DNA of 64,000 nt from UBA1765 sp045629945 (GCA_045629945.1 JAZQSE010000021.1:21891-85890); one strand, 5' to 3'; counted from the first letter of the stretch, positions 26,769 to 35,605 are shown. A program made the numbers and translations. Notes: generated by a model not told the origin, from the letters alone.

Positions 26769-26948
26769 ATGCAAAAAAAGCCTTTTCAAAAACTGAAGAA
26801 AAAAATTGCCGACAAATATTCTTTGCCGATTCTTGCATTATTGGCAGTTCTTACTCTTCTTTTTGTGGCAACGCTTTTATTTGGAGAATCTTATAAAGAT
26901 ATTTTTTTAATTCTTATGATTTGGTCACTCCCTTTGTTTTTTCATTAA
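26769..26948 (+). CDS. Small membrane protein upstream of the cyclase, 59 aa
   Basis: Starts MQKKPFQKLKKKIADKYSLP, a basic N-terminus, then one long or two short hydrophobic helices (LALLAVLTLLFVATLLFG and IFLILMIWSLPLFF). The start is ATG 26769, not the upstream in-frame TTG at 26745, because TATATT sits 6 nt before it. It ends 12 nt before the cyclase gene and is probably co-transcribed with it. I do not recognise the family; it could be a regulatory or assembly partner of the membrane cyclase. Confidence 0.5.
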   Translation: MQKKPFQKLKKKIADKYSLPILALLAVLTLLFVATLLFGESYKDIFLILMIWSLPLFFH

Positions 26949-26960
26949 AGGTATGTTTAA

Positions 26961-28046
26961 ATGCTATCTAGGCTAACAAAACGCAAATTTAAAGCAATGT
27001 GCTTTTATATGTCGAGCTGGCTTTTAGGTTGCTTTGCTTTTATTTTGTTATACTATTTCGGGACACCAAATGTTTTTAGTTTTTCTTTTTACCTTTATAT
27101 TATCCAGTTTTCAATATTTACAGGGCTTTCACAAGGCATTTATGATATTTTGATTCTTCAAGATGATAAAGACCATCGTTCAGTGATTCCTTCTCTTTTA
27201 ATCCGCTCTCTTTACCTTTCTTTAACCATAGTTATAAATATATCCCTTTGTGTATTTATTGAACATTTGTATTCAACAGGCTCTCTTATTTCTGAAAATA
27301 GTTTGACTGCTTTATGCCAACATTGGTCTGAAAATTCAACAAGAGCTTTTGCGATTTATTCTTTTTTATTGGGTTATCTCATTACTTTTATTCGCTCGGT
27401 TCATAAGAAATTTGGAACACGTGTTTTGATAAATACCATTCTTGGAAAATACCAAGAACCGACAGAGGAAGAACGCGTTTTTATGTTTGTTGATTTGCGG
27501 CAATCGACAGCTTTAGCCGAAGAATTGGGAAATTTTAAGTATAGTAGTTTTTTAAGGGATTATTACCATTACCTTTCAAACTGTTGTGAAGAAAACCATG
27601 GAGAAATTTATCAGATTGTGGGGGATGGAGTTGTACTTTCTTGGGCAATGAAAAAATGTATCAAGAAACCAAGACCGATTTTTTGTTTTGAAGATTTAAA
27701 ACTCTGTTTTCAACGTTTAGCTCCGTATTTTCAAAAAAAATATGGTAGAATTCCTTCTTTTCGGGCGGCGGCGCATTGTGGAAAAGTGATTGTAAGTGAA
27801 GTAGGAAATTTTGGTAGTGAAATGGCTTATCACGGAGATGCTGTCAATACTACAGCTCGTTTACAAACACTTTGTTCTCAAAATAATTATGAATTCTTAA
27901 TTAGCGAAGAATTGCTCTTAAAACTAAAAAAAATGGAAAAATACCACCCAGAGAATAAAGGGATTATGGAACTTAAGGGTAAAAAAAGAAATATTTTTGC
28001 ATATACTCTTGATTTTTCCCTTGACAACCTAAAAAATATTTCCTAA
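26961..28046 (+). CDS. Membrane-bound class III adenylate/guanylate cyclase
   Basis: 361 residues. Four to five membrane helices fill residues about 12-150. The class III cyclase domain follows: FMFVDLRQSTALAEELG with the first metal Asp, QIVGDGVVLSW with the second, then AAHCGKVIVSEVGNFG and GDAVNTTARL near the catalytic Asn/Arg. It should make cAMP, or cGMP, from the triphosphate at the inner membrane face. AAAGG lies upstream of the ATG. The 3' end contains the promoter of the following tRNA gene. A cNMP-binding kinase (3350-4741) is a possible receiver of the product. Confidence 0.88.
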   Translation: MLSRLTKRKFKAMCFYMSSWLLGCFAFILLYYFGTPNVFSFSFYLYIIQFSIFTGLSQGIYDILILQDDKDHRSVIPSLLIRSLYLSLTIVINISLCVFIEHLYSTGSLISENSLTALCQHWSENSTRAFAIYSFLLGYLITFIRSVHKKFGTRVLINTILGKYQEPTEEERVFMFVDLRQSTALAEELGNFKYSSFLRDYYHYLSNCCEENHGEIYQIVGDGVVLSWAMKKCIKKPRPIFCFEDLKLCFQRLAPYFQKKYGRIPSFRAAAHCGKVIVSEVGNFGSEMAYHGDAVNTTARLQTLCSQNNYEFLISEELLLKLKKMEKYHPENKGIMELKGKKRNIFAYTLDFSLDNLKNIS

Positions 28047-28049
28047 CTT
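28021..28049 (+). promoter_or_regulatory. Promoter of tRNA-Gly inside the cyclase 3' end
   Basis: TTGACA (28021-28026), 17 nt, TAACTT (28044-28049). Predicted start near 28056, a few bases before the tRNA. The -35 box lies within the last codons of the cyclase gene. Confidence 0.65.
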
Positions 28050-28061
28050 GTGGCTACTCTC

Positions 28062-28134
28062 GCGGGAATAGCTCAGTTGGTAGAGCATAACCTTGCCAAG
28101 GTTAGGGTCGGGGGTTCGAGTCTCCTTTCCCGCT
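28062..28134 (+). tRNA. tRNA-Gly (anticodon GCC)
   Basis: 73 nt cloverleaf. Acceptor stem GCGGGAA pairs with TTCCCGC; the D arm contains AGCTCAGTTGGTAGAGC; the anticodon arm AACCT-TGCCA-AGGTT gives loop TTGCCAA with GCC at 28095-28097; the T arm contains GGTTCGAGTC. U is the discriminator base. CCA is not encoded, so it must be added by the CCA-adding enzyme. Confidence 0.96.
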
Positions 28135-28140
28135 CTAAAG

Positions 28141-28170
28141 AAAAAACGATGTAAGAGCATCGTTTTTTTT
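28141..28170 (+). terminator. Intrinsic terminator after tRNA-Gly
   Basis: Stem AAAAAACGATG / CATCGTTTTTT with loop TAAGAG and a run of T. Confidence 0.9.
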
Positions 28171-28309
28171 GTTTTTATAAGAAAAATATGCACAAAACAT
28201 TTGTTTTACTTAAAATTTAAAGTTCTGAATAAAAATATACTAGCGAGTTTTTGCTTTTTATTATAAATTATATTCTGTAATTTTGTACTTACCCCTACGG
28301 AGGCTTAAA

Positions 28310-28849
28310 ATGAAAAAGATTATTATGGCTTTTGCTGTTGCTGCTTTTTTTGTCGGTTGTGCTGGTACTCCTCAGGAAAAATCTGCTGACATTCTTGTAG
28401 AGATGCAAATGAAAAAAGTGAATCTCATTAAAAAGGAACATATTCCTGCTGGTTTGGGGATAGGGGTTTCTAAAGATGAGCAAATTGCAATGGAAAAAGC
28501 AGACCAGAATGCTCGTGTTGATTTAGCTAAAGAAATTGATGCTCAAATGAAAGCGCTCACAAAAAATTTTAAAGAAGAAGTGGGTGGTGATATTGTAGAA
28601 CATTTTCAAACAGCTTCTAAAACAGTTGTTGATACACGTATGAACGGAGCCACATTAACAGATGTTAAAGTGGAAACAACAGAAGATGGTCAATTTAAAA
28701 TTTATGGTATTATGACTCTTGAAGTTGATTTAGTTTCTGAATATTTAAAATCTCTTCAGGATACTGATGCTGCGAATGAAGAAATGAAAAATAAAATTCG
28801 TGCCGCTGCTGATAAAGCTTATGCCGAACTTGATGCGCAAACGAAATAA
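28310..28849 (+). CDS. LPP20-like lipoprotein
   Basis: 179 residues from ATG 28310, chosen because GGAGG (28299-28303) lies 6 nt upstream. The lipobox is FVGC (Cys17). The segment GLGIGVSKDEQIAMEKADQN followed by ARVDLAKEI and the later YGIMTLEVDL match the LPP20/LOG-type lipoprotein pattern, in which alternating 'A..GiG....' and 'A...Ar.eLA' elements form one small alpha/beta domain. The last 40 residues are helical and charged. Envelope lipoprotein of unknown function. A short intergenic stretch follows, then aroA with its own start signal. Confidence 0.7.
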   Translation: MKKIIMAFAVAAFFVGCAGTPQEKSADILVEMQMKKVNLIKKEHIPAGLGIGVSKDEQIAMEKADQNARVDLAKEIDAQMKALTKNFKEEVGGDIVEHFQTASKTVVDTRMNGATLTDVKVETTEDGQFKIYGIMTLEVDLVSEYLKSLQDTDAANEEMKNKIRAAADKAYAELDAQTK

Positions 28850-28925
28850 TTTTTCCAGATTTAAATTACTTACGTTAAATGCACTACCTTTTTAGGCAGT
28901 GTATTTTTTATTTTCAAAAAGATTC

Positions 28926-28938
28926 TAAATTTGTGTGT
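28926..28938 (+). promoter_or_regulatory. Leaderless-type -10 element (aroA)
   Basis: TAAATTTG at 28926-28933; the hexamer TAAATT is followed by 7 nt (TGTGTGT) and ATG 28939. No Shine-Dalgarno sequence. Confidence 0.5.
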
Positions 28939-30225
28939 ATGCAAAATCGCCCTAATTCATTAGATTTGCCGGTTTTTAAAAGTTTTGAAGGCACTCTTCG
29001 TGTTCCTGGTTCTAAAAGTATTTCAAATAGAGCTCTTTTGCTTTCTGCTTTAGCTAAAGGAGAAACCAGGCTCCATTATCTTTTACAAAGTGATGATACC
29101 ATACATATGGGCAACGCTTTAAAGCAGCTTGGTGTTGATATTTCTTTTTTTGAAAATGGTACTGAAGCTGTTATTAAAGGACTTGGTTCTTCTTTTGTAG
29201 CGAAAGAAGGCAAATTTTTCCTTGGTAATGCCGGAACAGCAATGCGTTCTTTAACGGCAGCATTGTGTCTAGGAAATGGTAAATTTACGCTCCATGGCGA
29301 ACCAAGAATGCATGAACGCCCTATTGGCGATTTGATTTTAGCTTTGCGTTCTTTAGGGGCTGATATCCGTTGTTTGGAAAATGAATCTTATCCTCCGCTT
29401 GAAATACATGCAAATGGCTTAAAAGGTTCTTCTGTTTCTGTTCGTGGAAACATTTCTAGCCAGTATTTAACAGCTCTTTTGCTTTGTGCTCCTTATACAG
29501 AAAATGGTTTAACCATTACTGTAGAAGGCGAACTCATTTCAAAGCCTTACATTGCGTTAACGCTTTCTATGATGAAGGATTTTGGGATTACAGTAAAAAA
29601 CAATAATTTTGAATCTTTTGAAATACCAAAAGGTATTTATATTGCTCCTGGTGATTACGAAATAGAAGGCGATGCTTCTTCGGCGAGTTACCCATTAGCA
29701 GCGGCTGCGATTTCTCGTGGCAAAGTTCGAGTAGAAGGCGTTGGAGAAAATAGTATTCAAGGTGATATTCGCTTTGCCAGTGTTTTAGAACAAATGGGGG
29801 CTCAGATTACCTATGGTAAAAATTGGGTAGAATGCAAAGGATATGAGTTGAATGCTATTGATATGGATTTAAACCATATTCCAGATGCGGCGATGACTGT
29901 TGCGGTACTTGCGTTATTTGCAAAAGGAACAACAAAAATCAGAGGTATTGCTAGTTGGAAAGTTAAAGAAACCGATAGACTTTTTGCATTAAAAACAGAG
30001 CTACAAAAACTTGGTGCATTTGTTGAAACGGATGATGATTCTATAACTATTACGCCACCAGCAAAATTAAAACCAGCAAGTATAGATACTTATAATGACC
30101 ATCGTATGGCAATGTGTTTTAGTTTAGTTTCTCTCGGAGGAACTCCTATTACTATAATGGATCCAGCTTGTGTAAATAAAACCTACCCAAATTATTTTGA
30201 TGATTTTATGCGGTTAGCGAAATGA
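28939..30225 (+). CDS. aroA: 3-phosphoshikimate 1-carboxyvinyltransferase (EPSP synthase)
   Basis: 428 residues from ATG 28939, the usual length (E. coli AroA 427). Substrate motifs are clear: VPGSKSISNRALLLSALA near the N-terminus, LGNAGTAMRSLTAAL, RPIGDLILALRSLGA, SSQYLTALLL, DASSASYPLAAAA and KVKETDRL, and NDHRMAMCFS near the end. It joins shikimate-3-phosphate and PEP in aromatic amino acid synthesis. The longer open frame to 28879 is not supported: the family starts at this Met and a TAAATT lies 7 nt upstream. Its TGA overlaps the ATG of the next gene, a peptidoglycan enzyme. Confidence 0.96.
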   Translation: MQNRPNSLDLPVFKSFEGTLRVPGSKSISNRALLLSALAKGETRLHYLLQSDDTIHMGNALKQLGVDISFFENGTEAVIKGLGSSFVAKEGKFFLGNAGTAMRSLTAALCLGNGKFTLHGEPRMHERPIGDLILALRSLGADIRCLENESYPPLEIHANGLKGSSVSVRGNISSQYLTALLLCAPYTENGLTITVEGELISKPYIALTLSMMKDFGITVKNNNFESFEIPKGIYIAPGDYEIEGDASSASYPLAAAAISRGKVRVEGVGENSIQGDIRFASVLEQMGAQITYGKNWVECKGYELNAIDMDLNHIPDAAMTVAVLALFAKGTTKIRGIASWKVKETDRLFALKTELQKLGAFVETDDDSITITPPAKLKPASIDTYNDHRMAMCFSLVSLGGTPITIMDPACVNKTYPNYFDDFMRLAK

Positions 30226-32366
30226 GCCGGATTTTATTTGTTTTTCTTTTCTGTTTTTTTTCAATATCTTTTGCGGAGACGGTATTCCCTTTAGAAAGTT
30301 ATCAAACTTTAGTGGATTCAATGGTCCCAGAATCAAAATTAGGACTTTCTATTCGTTCTTTAAAAACAGGGAAAGAATTAGCAAATATTCGCGCCAGTGA
30401 ACCTTTTACTCCAGCAAGTACTTTAAAAACTTTAACTACAGCAGCCGCACTTTATCACTTACCTTTAAATTATGAACCACAAACGCACTTTTTTTTAGAT
30501 GGGAGTGTTTCGCAAGGCGTTTTTAAAGGGGTTCTTCGCATTCGTGGCGAAGGGGACCCGAATATTTCTGCTCGCTTTTACCCAGAACCTCTTTATTTGT
30601 TACACGCAATGGCTGATTCTTTAAAAGAATTGGGTATAGATTCTCTTGTTGGTAAAATAGAACTCGATACTTCTTTTTATTCTGGGCCAAGAAAACCTCT
30701 TTATTGGGCTCCACATTTTTATAATGCGTGGTATGGTGCCGAAGTTTCCCCTTTACAATTTAACGATAATTGCACATTAATACGCATGAAACCAGGCAAA
30801 AAAATTGGAGATACGGCAACTATTTCAATTCACCCTGATGTAGGTTATGTACAAGTAAAAAATGAATTAGTTACGGGAAAAAAGAAACGCCGTCGTTGGA
30901 CTTGGTCACTAAACGATACTTTGCCAATCATTACTATTGGCGGAAACATTGGCGAAAAAATAGATTCAGCGAGTTTAGTTTTACCTGTCAGGAATCCTTC
31001 TTTATATTTTAAACAGGCTCTTTTATTTGCATTAAAAGACAAGGGAATTGGATTTCAAGAAACAGAAAATATTTCACGCGGGATAGAAATTAAATCTTTT
31101 TCTTTTTCGGCAGCGCCTTTTCTTAGCATTTTAGATGAAATCAACCAAAGGAGCCAAAATTTACATGCTGAAACACTATTACGTAATATGGGAAAAATTG
31201 TAGCCGATAAAGGCAATGTGGAAGGTGGAAAATTGGCTATCCATAAATATTTAAATCATATTGGTTTATCTCCAGAGGATTTTTACTTTGTGGATGGAAG
31301 TGGACTTTCTCAAAAAAACAAAGTAAAACCTTCTGCAGAAAGTGCGTTACTTTTTAAAGTGGCTCATTCATCTTTTGCAGATACATATATTAGAAGTCTT
31401 GCTTCTCCTGATATTGGTACTGGTTCAAAACGCATGAAAGGAATTCAACACCCTTGGCGTACTCGGTTTAAAACAGGTTTTATTGGCGGTGTTCATGCTC
31501 TTGCCGGTTATATATTTACGACAGAAGATACGCTAGCAGTAGCCCTTTATTTAAATGAAACAGGTAAAAATCCTGATGCTATCTGTAAAGATGCTTTAGA
31601 TTCTATTTGGTTACGCCTTGTGAATTTTACAGATGCAGAATACGCTCATATTTTAAAAGCAAAAGAATTGTGGCTTAACGCTATTTCTAAAAAAGGTTTG
31701 AATGAAAGAATACGCTATTTTTCAGAAGCCCTTAAAGAGACTCCTTATAACTTAGGCCCTACAGGAGAAGGGTTTAAAGGTAAAATTGATTCAAAGCCTG
31801 TTTTCCGTTTAGATTCTGTTGATTGCGTCACTTACATGGAAAGTGTTTTAGCGCTTGCACTATCACCACACGAAGATTCTTTGTTATCTACATTAAAACA
31901 GATTCGTTACTTGAATGGCGAAGTAAGTTACTTAAATCGCAAACATTATTTTGTCGCCGATTGGATTCAAAAAGGAAGTGTAGCAAAAGTTATTGAAAAT
32001 AAAAATACTCAAACAATGAAACGCACACTCCCTAAAAAGAAATTTTTCAAAAATAAAGGGATAGATTTTCCAAACGATGAAAAAATTGAATTTGCTTATT
32101 TAACTTTAGATAAAGCCAAAGAATTTGCTAGTAAAAATTGGAGTGGTGTTTCTGAAATTCGAGGAATAGGATTTGTTTTTGCTGGCGATGTAGTTGACGT
32201 ATTCCATGTTGGATTTTTGCTTTTAAACCCTGGCGAAAAACCAATCTTTAGGCATGCTTCTCAAATTTCAGGAAAAGTTATTGACCAGACTTTAGAAAGC
32301 TACTTGGCAAATTCCAAAAAGAAAATTCCAGGAATCGTTCAGTTTGAGTTTTTAGGGAAAATTTAA
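30222..32366 (+). CDS. PBP4-type D-Ala-D-Ala carboxypeptidase (S13) fused to a DUF1460 amidase-like domain
   Basis: 714 residues. A signal peptide (MSRILFVFLFCFFSISFAE) is followed by an S13 peptidase (about 20-460): SxxK in FTPASTLKTLT, SxN in QRSQNLHAETLLR, and KTG in FKTGFIGGVHALAG. From about residue 490 a second domain begins whose motif RLDSVDCVTYMESVLALAL matches DUF1460 (PF07313), an NlpC/P60-like fold with a catalytic Cys and a role as N-acetylmuramoyl-L-alanine amidase in studied members; HVGFLL near the end would supply the His. The S13 part removes D-Ala or cuts cross-links in the periplasm. The start overlaps the aroA stop (ATGA). Confidence 0.85.
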   Translation: MSRILFVFLFCFFSISFAETVFPLESYQTLVDSMVPESKLGLSIRSLKTGKELANIRASEPFTPASTLKTLTTAAALYHLPLNYEPQTHFFLDGSVSQGVFKGVLRIRGEGDPNISARFYPEPLYLLHAMADSLKELGIDSLVGKIELDTSFYSGPRKPLYWAPHFYNAWYGAEVSPLQFNDNCTLIRMKPGKKIGDTATISIHPDVGYVQVKNELVTGKKKRRRWTWSLNDTLPIITIGGNIGEKIDSASLVLPVRNPSLYFKQALLFALKDKGIGFQETENISRGIEIKSFSFSAAPFLSILDEINQRSQNLHAETLLRNMGKIVADKGNVEGGKLAIHKYLNHIGLSPEDFYFVDGSGLSQKNKVKPSAESALLFKVAHSSFADTYIRSLASPDIGTGSKRMKGIQHPWRTRFKTGFIGGVHALAGYIFTTEDTLAVALYLNETGKNPDAICKDALDSIWLRLVNFTDAEYAHILKAKELWLNAISKKGLNERIRYFSEALKETPYNLGPTGEGFKGKIDSKPVFRLDSVDCVTYMESVLALALSPHEDSLLSTLKQIRYLNGEVSYLNRKHYFVADWIQKGSVAKVIENKNTQTMKRTLPKKKFFKNKGIDFPNDEKIEFAYLTLDKAKEFASKNWSGVSEIRGIGFVFAGDVVDVFHVGFLLLNPGEKPIFRHASQISGKVIDQTLESYLANSKKKIPGIVQFEFLGKI

Positions 32367-33730
32367 ATCTGCGGCATATAAAGTAAACGGTTCATGCACT
32401 TTGGCCATTCTCTATAATGCGAAACAAACAAAATCGATGTTTTGTCTGAAAGGAAGTTCAATAAATCAAACAAGCGTTCGCGTGATTTTTCATCCATTCC
32501 TTGCGTGGGTTCATCTAACACAAGAACTTTTGGTGGGCGAATGGCAGCTCTTGCAACTAGAGCAAGGCGTTTTTCCATTGTGGAAAGAGCAGCGAAAGGA
32601 ATTTCTGGGTTTGTAAAGCCAAGTTCTTTAAGCCAATGTAAAGCCTTGGTGCGTTCTTCATAATTAATTTCTTGAAAAAGACCTAAATTGCTTGAAAAAC
32701 CTGTGTAAAGGACTTCATAAAGTTTCAGCTTTTCTTTATAATGCAAAGCAAGTTCGGGTGAGAAAAAACCTATTTGAGCTTTGTGTTCCCAAACATCTAA
32801 ACCCTGCCCAGGACGCATTCCAAGCAAAACAACATCGTTATTATACATTTGCGGATGGTCGCCAGATAAAAGGGCTAAAAGCGTGCTTTTCCCAGCGCCA
32901 TTGGGCCCCATAATAACCCAATGTTCTCCTTTTCGCATTTGCCAGTTTAAACCATGAATGATTTCATTTTCGCCAAATCGAATTGTGACATTTTTTAAAT
33001 CAAAAAGAATTTCTCCATTTAAAGGTGCTTCTGAAAGAATTTCTGTTGAATATTGCTTTAGAACGCTATTCTTTTTTATGATGTTTTCTTCAGTTTCTGT
33101 TTTAACTTCAATGGGTTCAAGTTTTCCATTCAAAAAAACAAACGCCGGTATGCCAGCTAATAATTCATCTTCTCTTTGCATTCTAAAAACAGAACGAATA
33201 TTAGTTTTTGTCAAATTTTTTAGAACATCAGTTAAATGTTTACGGTATTCTGGGTCAAGACCGCCAAAAGGGTCGTTAAAATAAGCCCATTCTGGATTTT
33301 CCATCCAAAGGCGGGCAAGTAAAACGCGTCGCAATTCTCCATTTGAAAGGCTTATCAATTTTTTTTCCAAGACATTGGGTTTTAAAGAAGCTATTTCTAA
33401 AGCGCTTTCCAAAAGTTCTGGATTGGTTTTAGGGAAAGGTTCAGAATCGACAAAGAATTCTGTTTGCAAAAAGAATTTGGGTGAAAGTAATAAATCTCTG
33501 ACTAAAAGGGCTTCTTCGCCAGCAATACTTATATAGCGTTCTTGCCAAAATGGTGTAACGGCCCGTCGGATTTTTTGTTGAATGGTTTCAGAAAAAACAG
33601 AAACCTTATTTTGTTTTTCTAAAAAGTCTGTAATATATTTTTCAGCATTCGATAACGGGTCCAAAATCTGAACCTGCGCGTGTTTTATAAACAAATTATG
33701 TAAACATTCAGTTATATTAGTTTGATTCAT
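32363..33730 (-). CDS. ModF-like ATP-binding protein with two unequal ABC domains
   Basis: 455 residues, no membrane helices. The first ABC domain (about 1-200) lacks a Walker A sequence but keeps the signature SLSNGELRRVLLAR and a Walker B-like YFNDPFGGLD. The second (about 240-455) has Walker A GPNGAGKSTLLALL and Walker B VLVLDEPTQGMD with switch His in SHYREWP, but a weak signature (LSTMEKRLAL). Overall this is the ModF (PhrA) architecture, an ABC protein without a permease whose role is unclear even in E. coli. AAAGG precedes the ATG. Its stop overlaps that of the convergent PBP4 gene (TTAA 32363-32366). Confidence 0.8.
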   Translation of the reverse strand: MNQTNITECLHNLFIKHAQVQILDPLSNAEKYITDFLEKQNKVSVFSETIQQKIRRAVTPFWQERYISIAGEEALLVRDLLLSPKFFLQTEFFVDSEPFPKTNPELLESALEIASLKPNVLEKKLISLSNGELRRVLLARLWMENPEWAYFNDPFGGLDPEYRKHLTDVLKNLTKTNIRSVFRMQREDELLAGIPAFVFLNGKLEPIEVKTETEENIIKKNSVLKQYSTEILSEAPLNGEILFDLKNVTIRFGENEIIHGLNWQMRKGEHWVIMGPNGAGKSTLLALLSGDHPQMYNNDVVLLGMRPGQGLDVWEHKAQIGFFSPELALHYKEKLKLYEVLYTGFSSNLGLFQEINYEERTKALHWLKELGFTNPEIPFAALSTMEKRLALVARAAIRPPKVLVLDEPTQGMDEKSRERLFDLLNFLSDKTSILFVSHYREWPKCMNRLLYMPQI

Positions 33731-33824
33731 TTTATAAAAGGCCTTTAATTTTAAAGCAAAAATAGAAAAATCTCTTTGTTTTATAATTTTTAATAAAATT
33801 TCACACTTGTTTAGAATAAAAAAC

Positions 33825-33852
33825 TTGACATAATTTTGTGAATATTTTTAAT
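33825..33852 (+). promoter_or_regulatory. Promoter of the PL1 pectate lyase gene
   Basis: TTGACA (33825-33830), 16 nt, TTTAAT (33847-33852, five of six matches to TATAAT). The mRNA would start near 33859, just before AAGGAG at 33862-33867. TAATTTTG at 33831-33838 is an alternative TAnnTTTG-type element. Confidence 0.5.
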
Positions 33853-33874
33853 TTTTATAAAAAGGAGTTTGTTT

Positions 33875-35566
33875 ATGGGTACATTCAAAATCAGAGCATT
33901 ATTGCTCTTGTCTTTTTCTTTGTCTTTTGCAGTAACTTCAAAAGATTTACCAATGACTGGGTGGGCAACTGTCAACAATACTACAGGGGGACTTGGTTAT
34001 GATACCGTTATCGTTGATAATGTTTCTGATTTAAAGTCATACGCAGAAGATGGTAATAAAGTCATTTTTGTAAAGCCAGGGAATTATCTTGGGCCAATTA
34101 ACGTTGGCTCTAATGTTACGATTTATGGCTATCAAGGTGCAGTCATTCAACAGCCTTCAACAGGAAGCGCAATGAAACTCAGCGAATCAAAAAACGTTAT
34201 TATCCGCAATTTAGAGTTTCAAGGCGTGGGCGCTCTTGATGAAGATGACGAAGATTGTTTACAGATAAATAAAAATTCTACTAATGTTTGGATTGATCAT
34301 GTTTATATTTATGATGGTCATGATGGAAATTTAGATATTACAAATGGTTCGAATTACATCACTATTTCATGGACAAAATTTGCTTATACAAATGCTTCTT
34401 CAAATCACCAGTTTAGTAACCTTATCGGAAACAGCGATTCTAAAACTAGTGACGAAGGAAAACTTAAAGTGACTTTTCATCACACTTGGTGGAGTGATGG
34501 TGTAAAAGAACGCATGCCTCGCGTTCGTTATGGTCAAGTTCATCTTTACAATAATCTTTTTGATAGCAAAAATTCAAGCACTTGTATTCGTGCTGGAATA
34601 AAAGCTGATTTAAGAGTAGAGAACAATGTTTTTATTGGGGTAAATAAACCGATTGATTTATATGAAAATGATTTTACCGCTGTTAGCGCGAGCGGAAATT
34701 ATTTTGAAAATACTTCAGGCAATACAAGTGGAAGCGGTAATGCTTTTACACCAGGTTATACAGTTTCGCCTACTGATGTAAGTACACAAGCTAAAGCTTA
34801 CGCACTGCGTGATTCTATACAACTTTATGCTGGTGCGACTTTACCTAATCCAGGCTCTACAGCTACACAAAATCCAATAGTTTCTTCTTCGTCAACAATA
34901 TCTTCTTCATCTGTTGCAATTCTTTCTTCTAGCAGTCAAGAAAAAAGCAGTTCTTCTGTAGCTTCTGGTAATGCAGCAAGCCTCATCAAACATGGTGCCG
35001 GTTCTTCTTCACAGACAGTAAAACAAGGCGATTCTATTCAAACCTTTTACTACACTTTTGAAAATGCCACAAGTGCTAGTGTTTCTGGTTTACCCGAAGG
35101 CCTCCTTTCTAGCATTAAAGGCAACAACATTTACATTTCTGGAATAGCTTCTTTTTCTGCTGAAGCAAAAGAATACCCTTATGTTATAACAACTGTAGGA
35201 GGCTCCCCTGATGTCACAAAGAAAGGAACCATTACAGTAGTTGCTGTAGAACAAGATTCTTCTGAAATAAATCCAACACCAAATGATTCTTCAACAAACT
35301 CGATTGTTCAAAATAAACAAAACCTTTTTGTAATTCCGCAATCTTTTGCAGAACAAGGGAAAATTGAATTTTATTCTACCAAATCAGGAATTTCAAAAAT
35401 TTTCTTGTTTGATGTGAATGGTGTTATGCTAAGATCAAAAACTATTAACACGCAATCTGGTTTTAACGCCATTACCATTGAGCGAAAAGGAATTTCTTCA
35501 GGAGCGGTATATTTGGTGTTACAAACTCCAGAATATTCCTTAAAAAGACGAATTGTTATTGAATAA
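33875..35566 (+). CDS. Secreted PL1 pectate lyase with poly-Ser linker and C-terminal sorting-like module
   Basis: 563 residues from ATG 33875; AAGGAG is 7 nt upstream. A signal peptide ends near SLSFAVTS. The PL1 parallel beta-helix (about 20-320) shows VWIDHVYIYDGHDGNLDI (calcium-site region), TFHHTWWSDGVKERMPRVRYG with the catalytic Arg region, and VHLYNNLFD. A linker of repeated SSSS follows (about 330-370), then a beta domain, and the last about 80 residues (NLFVIPQSF ... IFLFDVNGVML ... SLKRRIVIE) form a small C-terminal module similar to that of the GH11 xylanase. It cleaves polygalacturonate by beta-elimination outside the cell, opening plant cell walls to the other enzymes. Confidence 0.93.
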   Translation: MGTFKIRALLLLSFSLSFAVTSKDLPMTGWATVNNTTGGLGYDTVIVDNVSDLKSYAEDGNKVIFVKPGNYLGPINVGSNVTIYGYQGAVIQQPSTGSAMKLSESKNVIIRNLEFQGVGALDEDDEDCLQINKNSTNVWIDHVYIYDGHDGNLDITNGSNYITISWTKFAYTNASSNHQFSNLIGNSDSKTSDEGKLKVTFHHTWWSDGVKERMPRVRYGQVHLYNNLFDSKNSSTCIRAGIKADLRVENNVFIGVNKPIDLYENDFTAVSASGNYFENTSGNTSGSGNAFTPGYTVSPTDVSTQAKAYALRDSIQLYAGATLPNPGSTATQNPIVSSSSTISSSSVAILSSSSQEKSSSSVASGNAASLIKHGAGSSSQTVKQGDSIQTFYYTFENATSASVSGLPEGLLSSIKGNNIYISGIASFSAEAKEYPYVITTVGGSPDVTKKGTITVVAVEQDSSEINPTPNDSSTNSIVQNKQNLFVIPQSFAEQGKIEFYSTKSGISKIFLFDVNGVMLRSKTINTQSGFNAITIERKGISSGAVYLVLQTPEYSLKRRIVIE

Positions 35567-35587
35567 AATAAAACGTTAAAAGTAACT

Positions 35588-35605
35588 CGCCGGCTTTAGC
35601 CGGCG
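35588..35605 (+). other. GC-rich hairpin after the pectate lyase gene
   Basis: Stem CGCCGGC / GCCGGCG with loop TTTA, 22 nt past the stop. It lacks a T-run, so it may stabilise the 3' end or act with a cofactor rather than be a plain intrinsic terminator. Confidence 0.6.

Noticed and set aside
28879..28938. N-terminal extension of AroA
   Set aside because: The family length and the TAAATT 7 nt before ATG 28939 fit the shorter form; the extension contains no conserved residues.
35588..35605. GC hairpin as a mobile REP-type repeat
   Set aside because: The GC palindromes at 22131-22147, 35588-35605 and 61086-61102 share a form but not a sequence, so they are not copies of one element.
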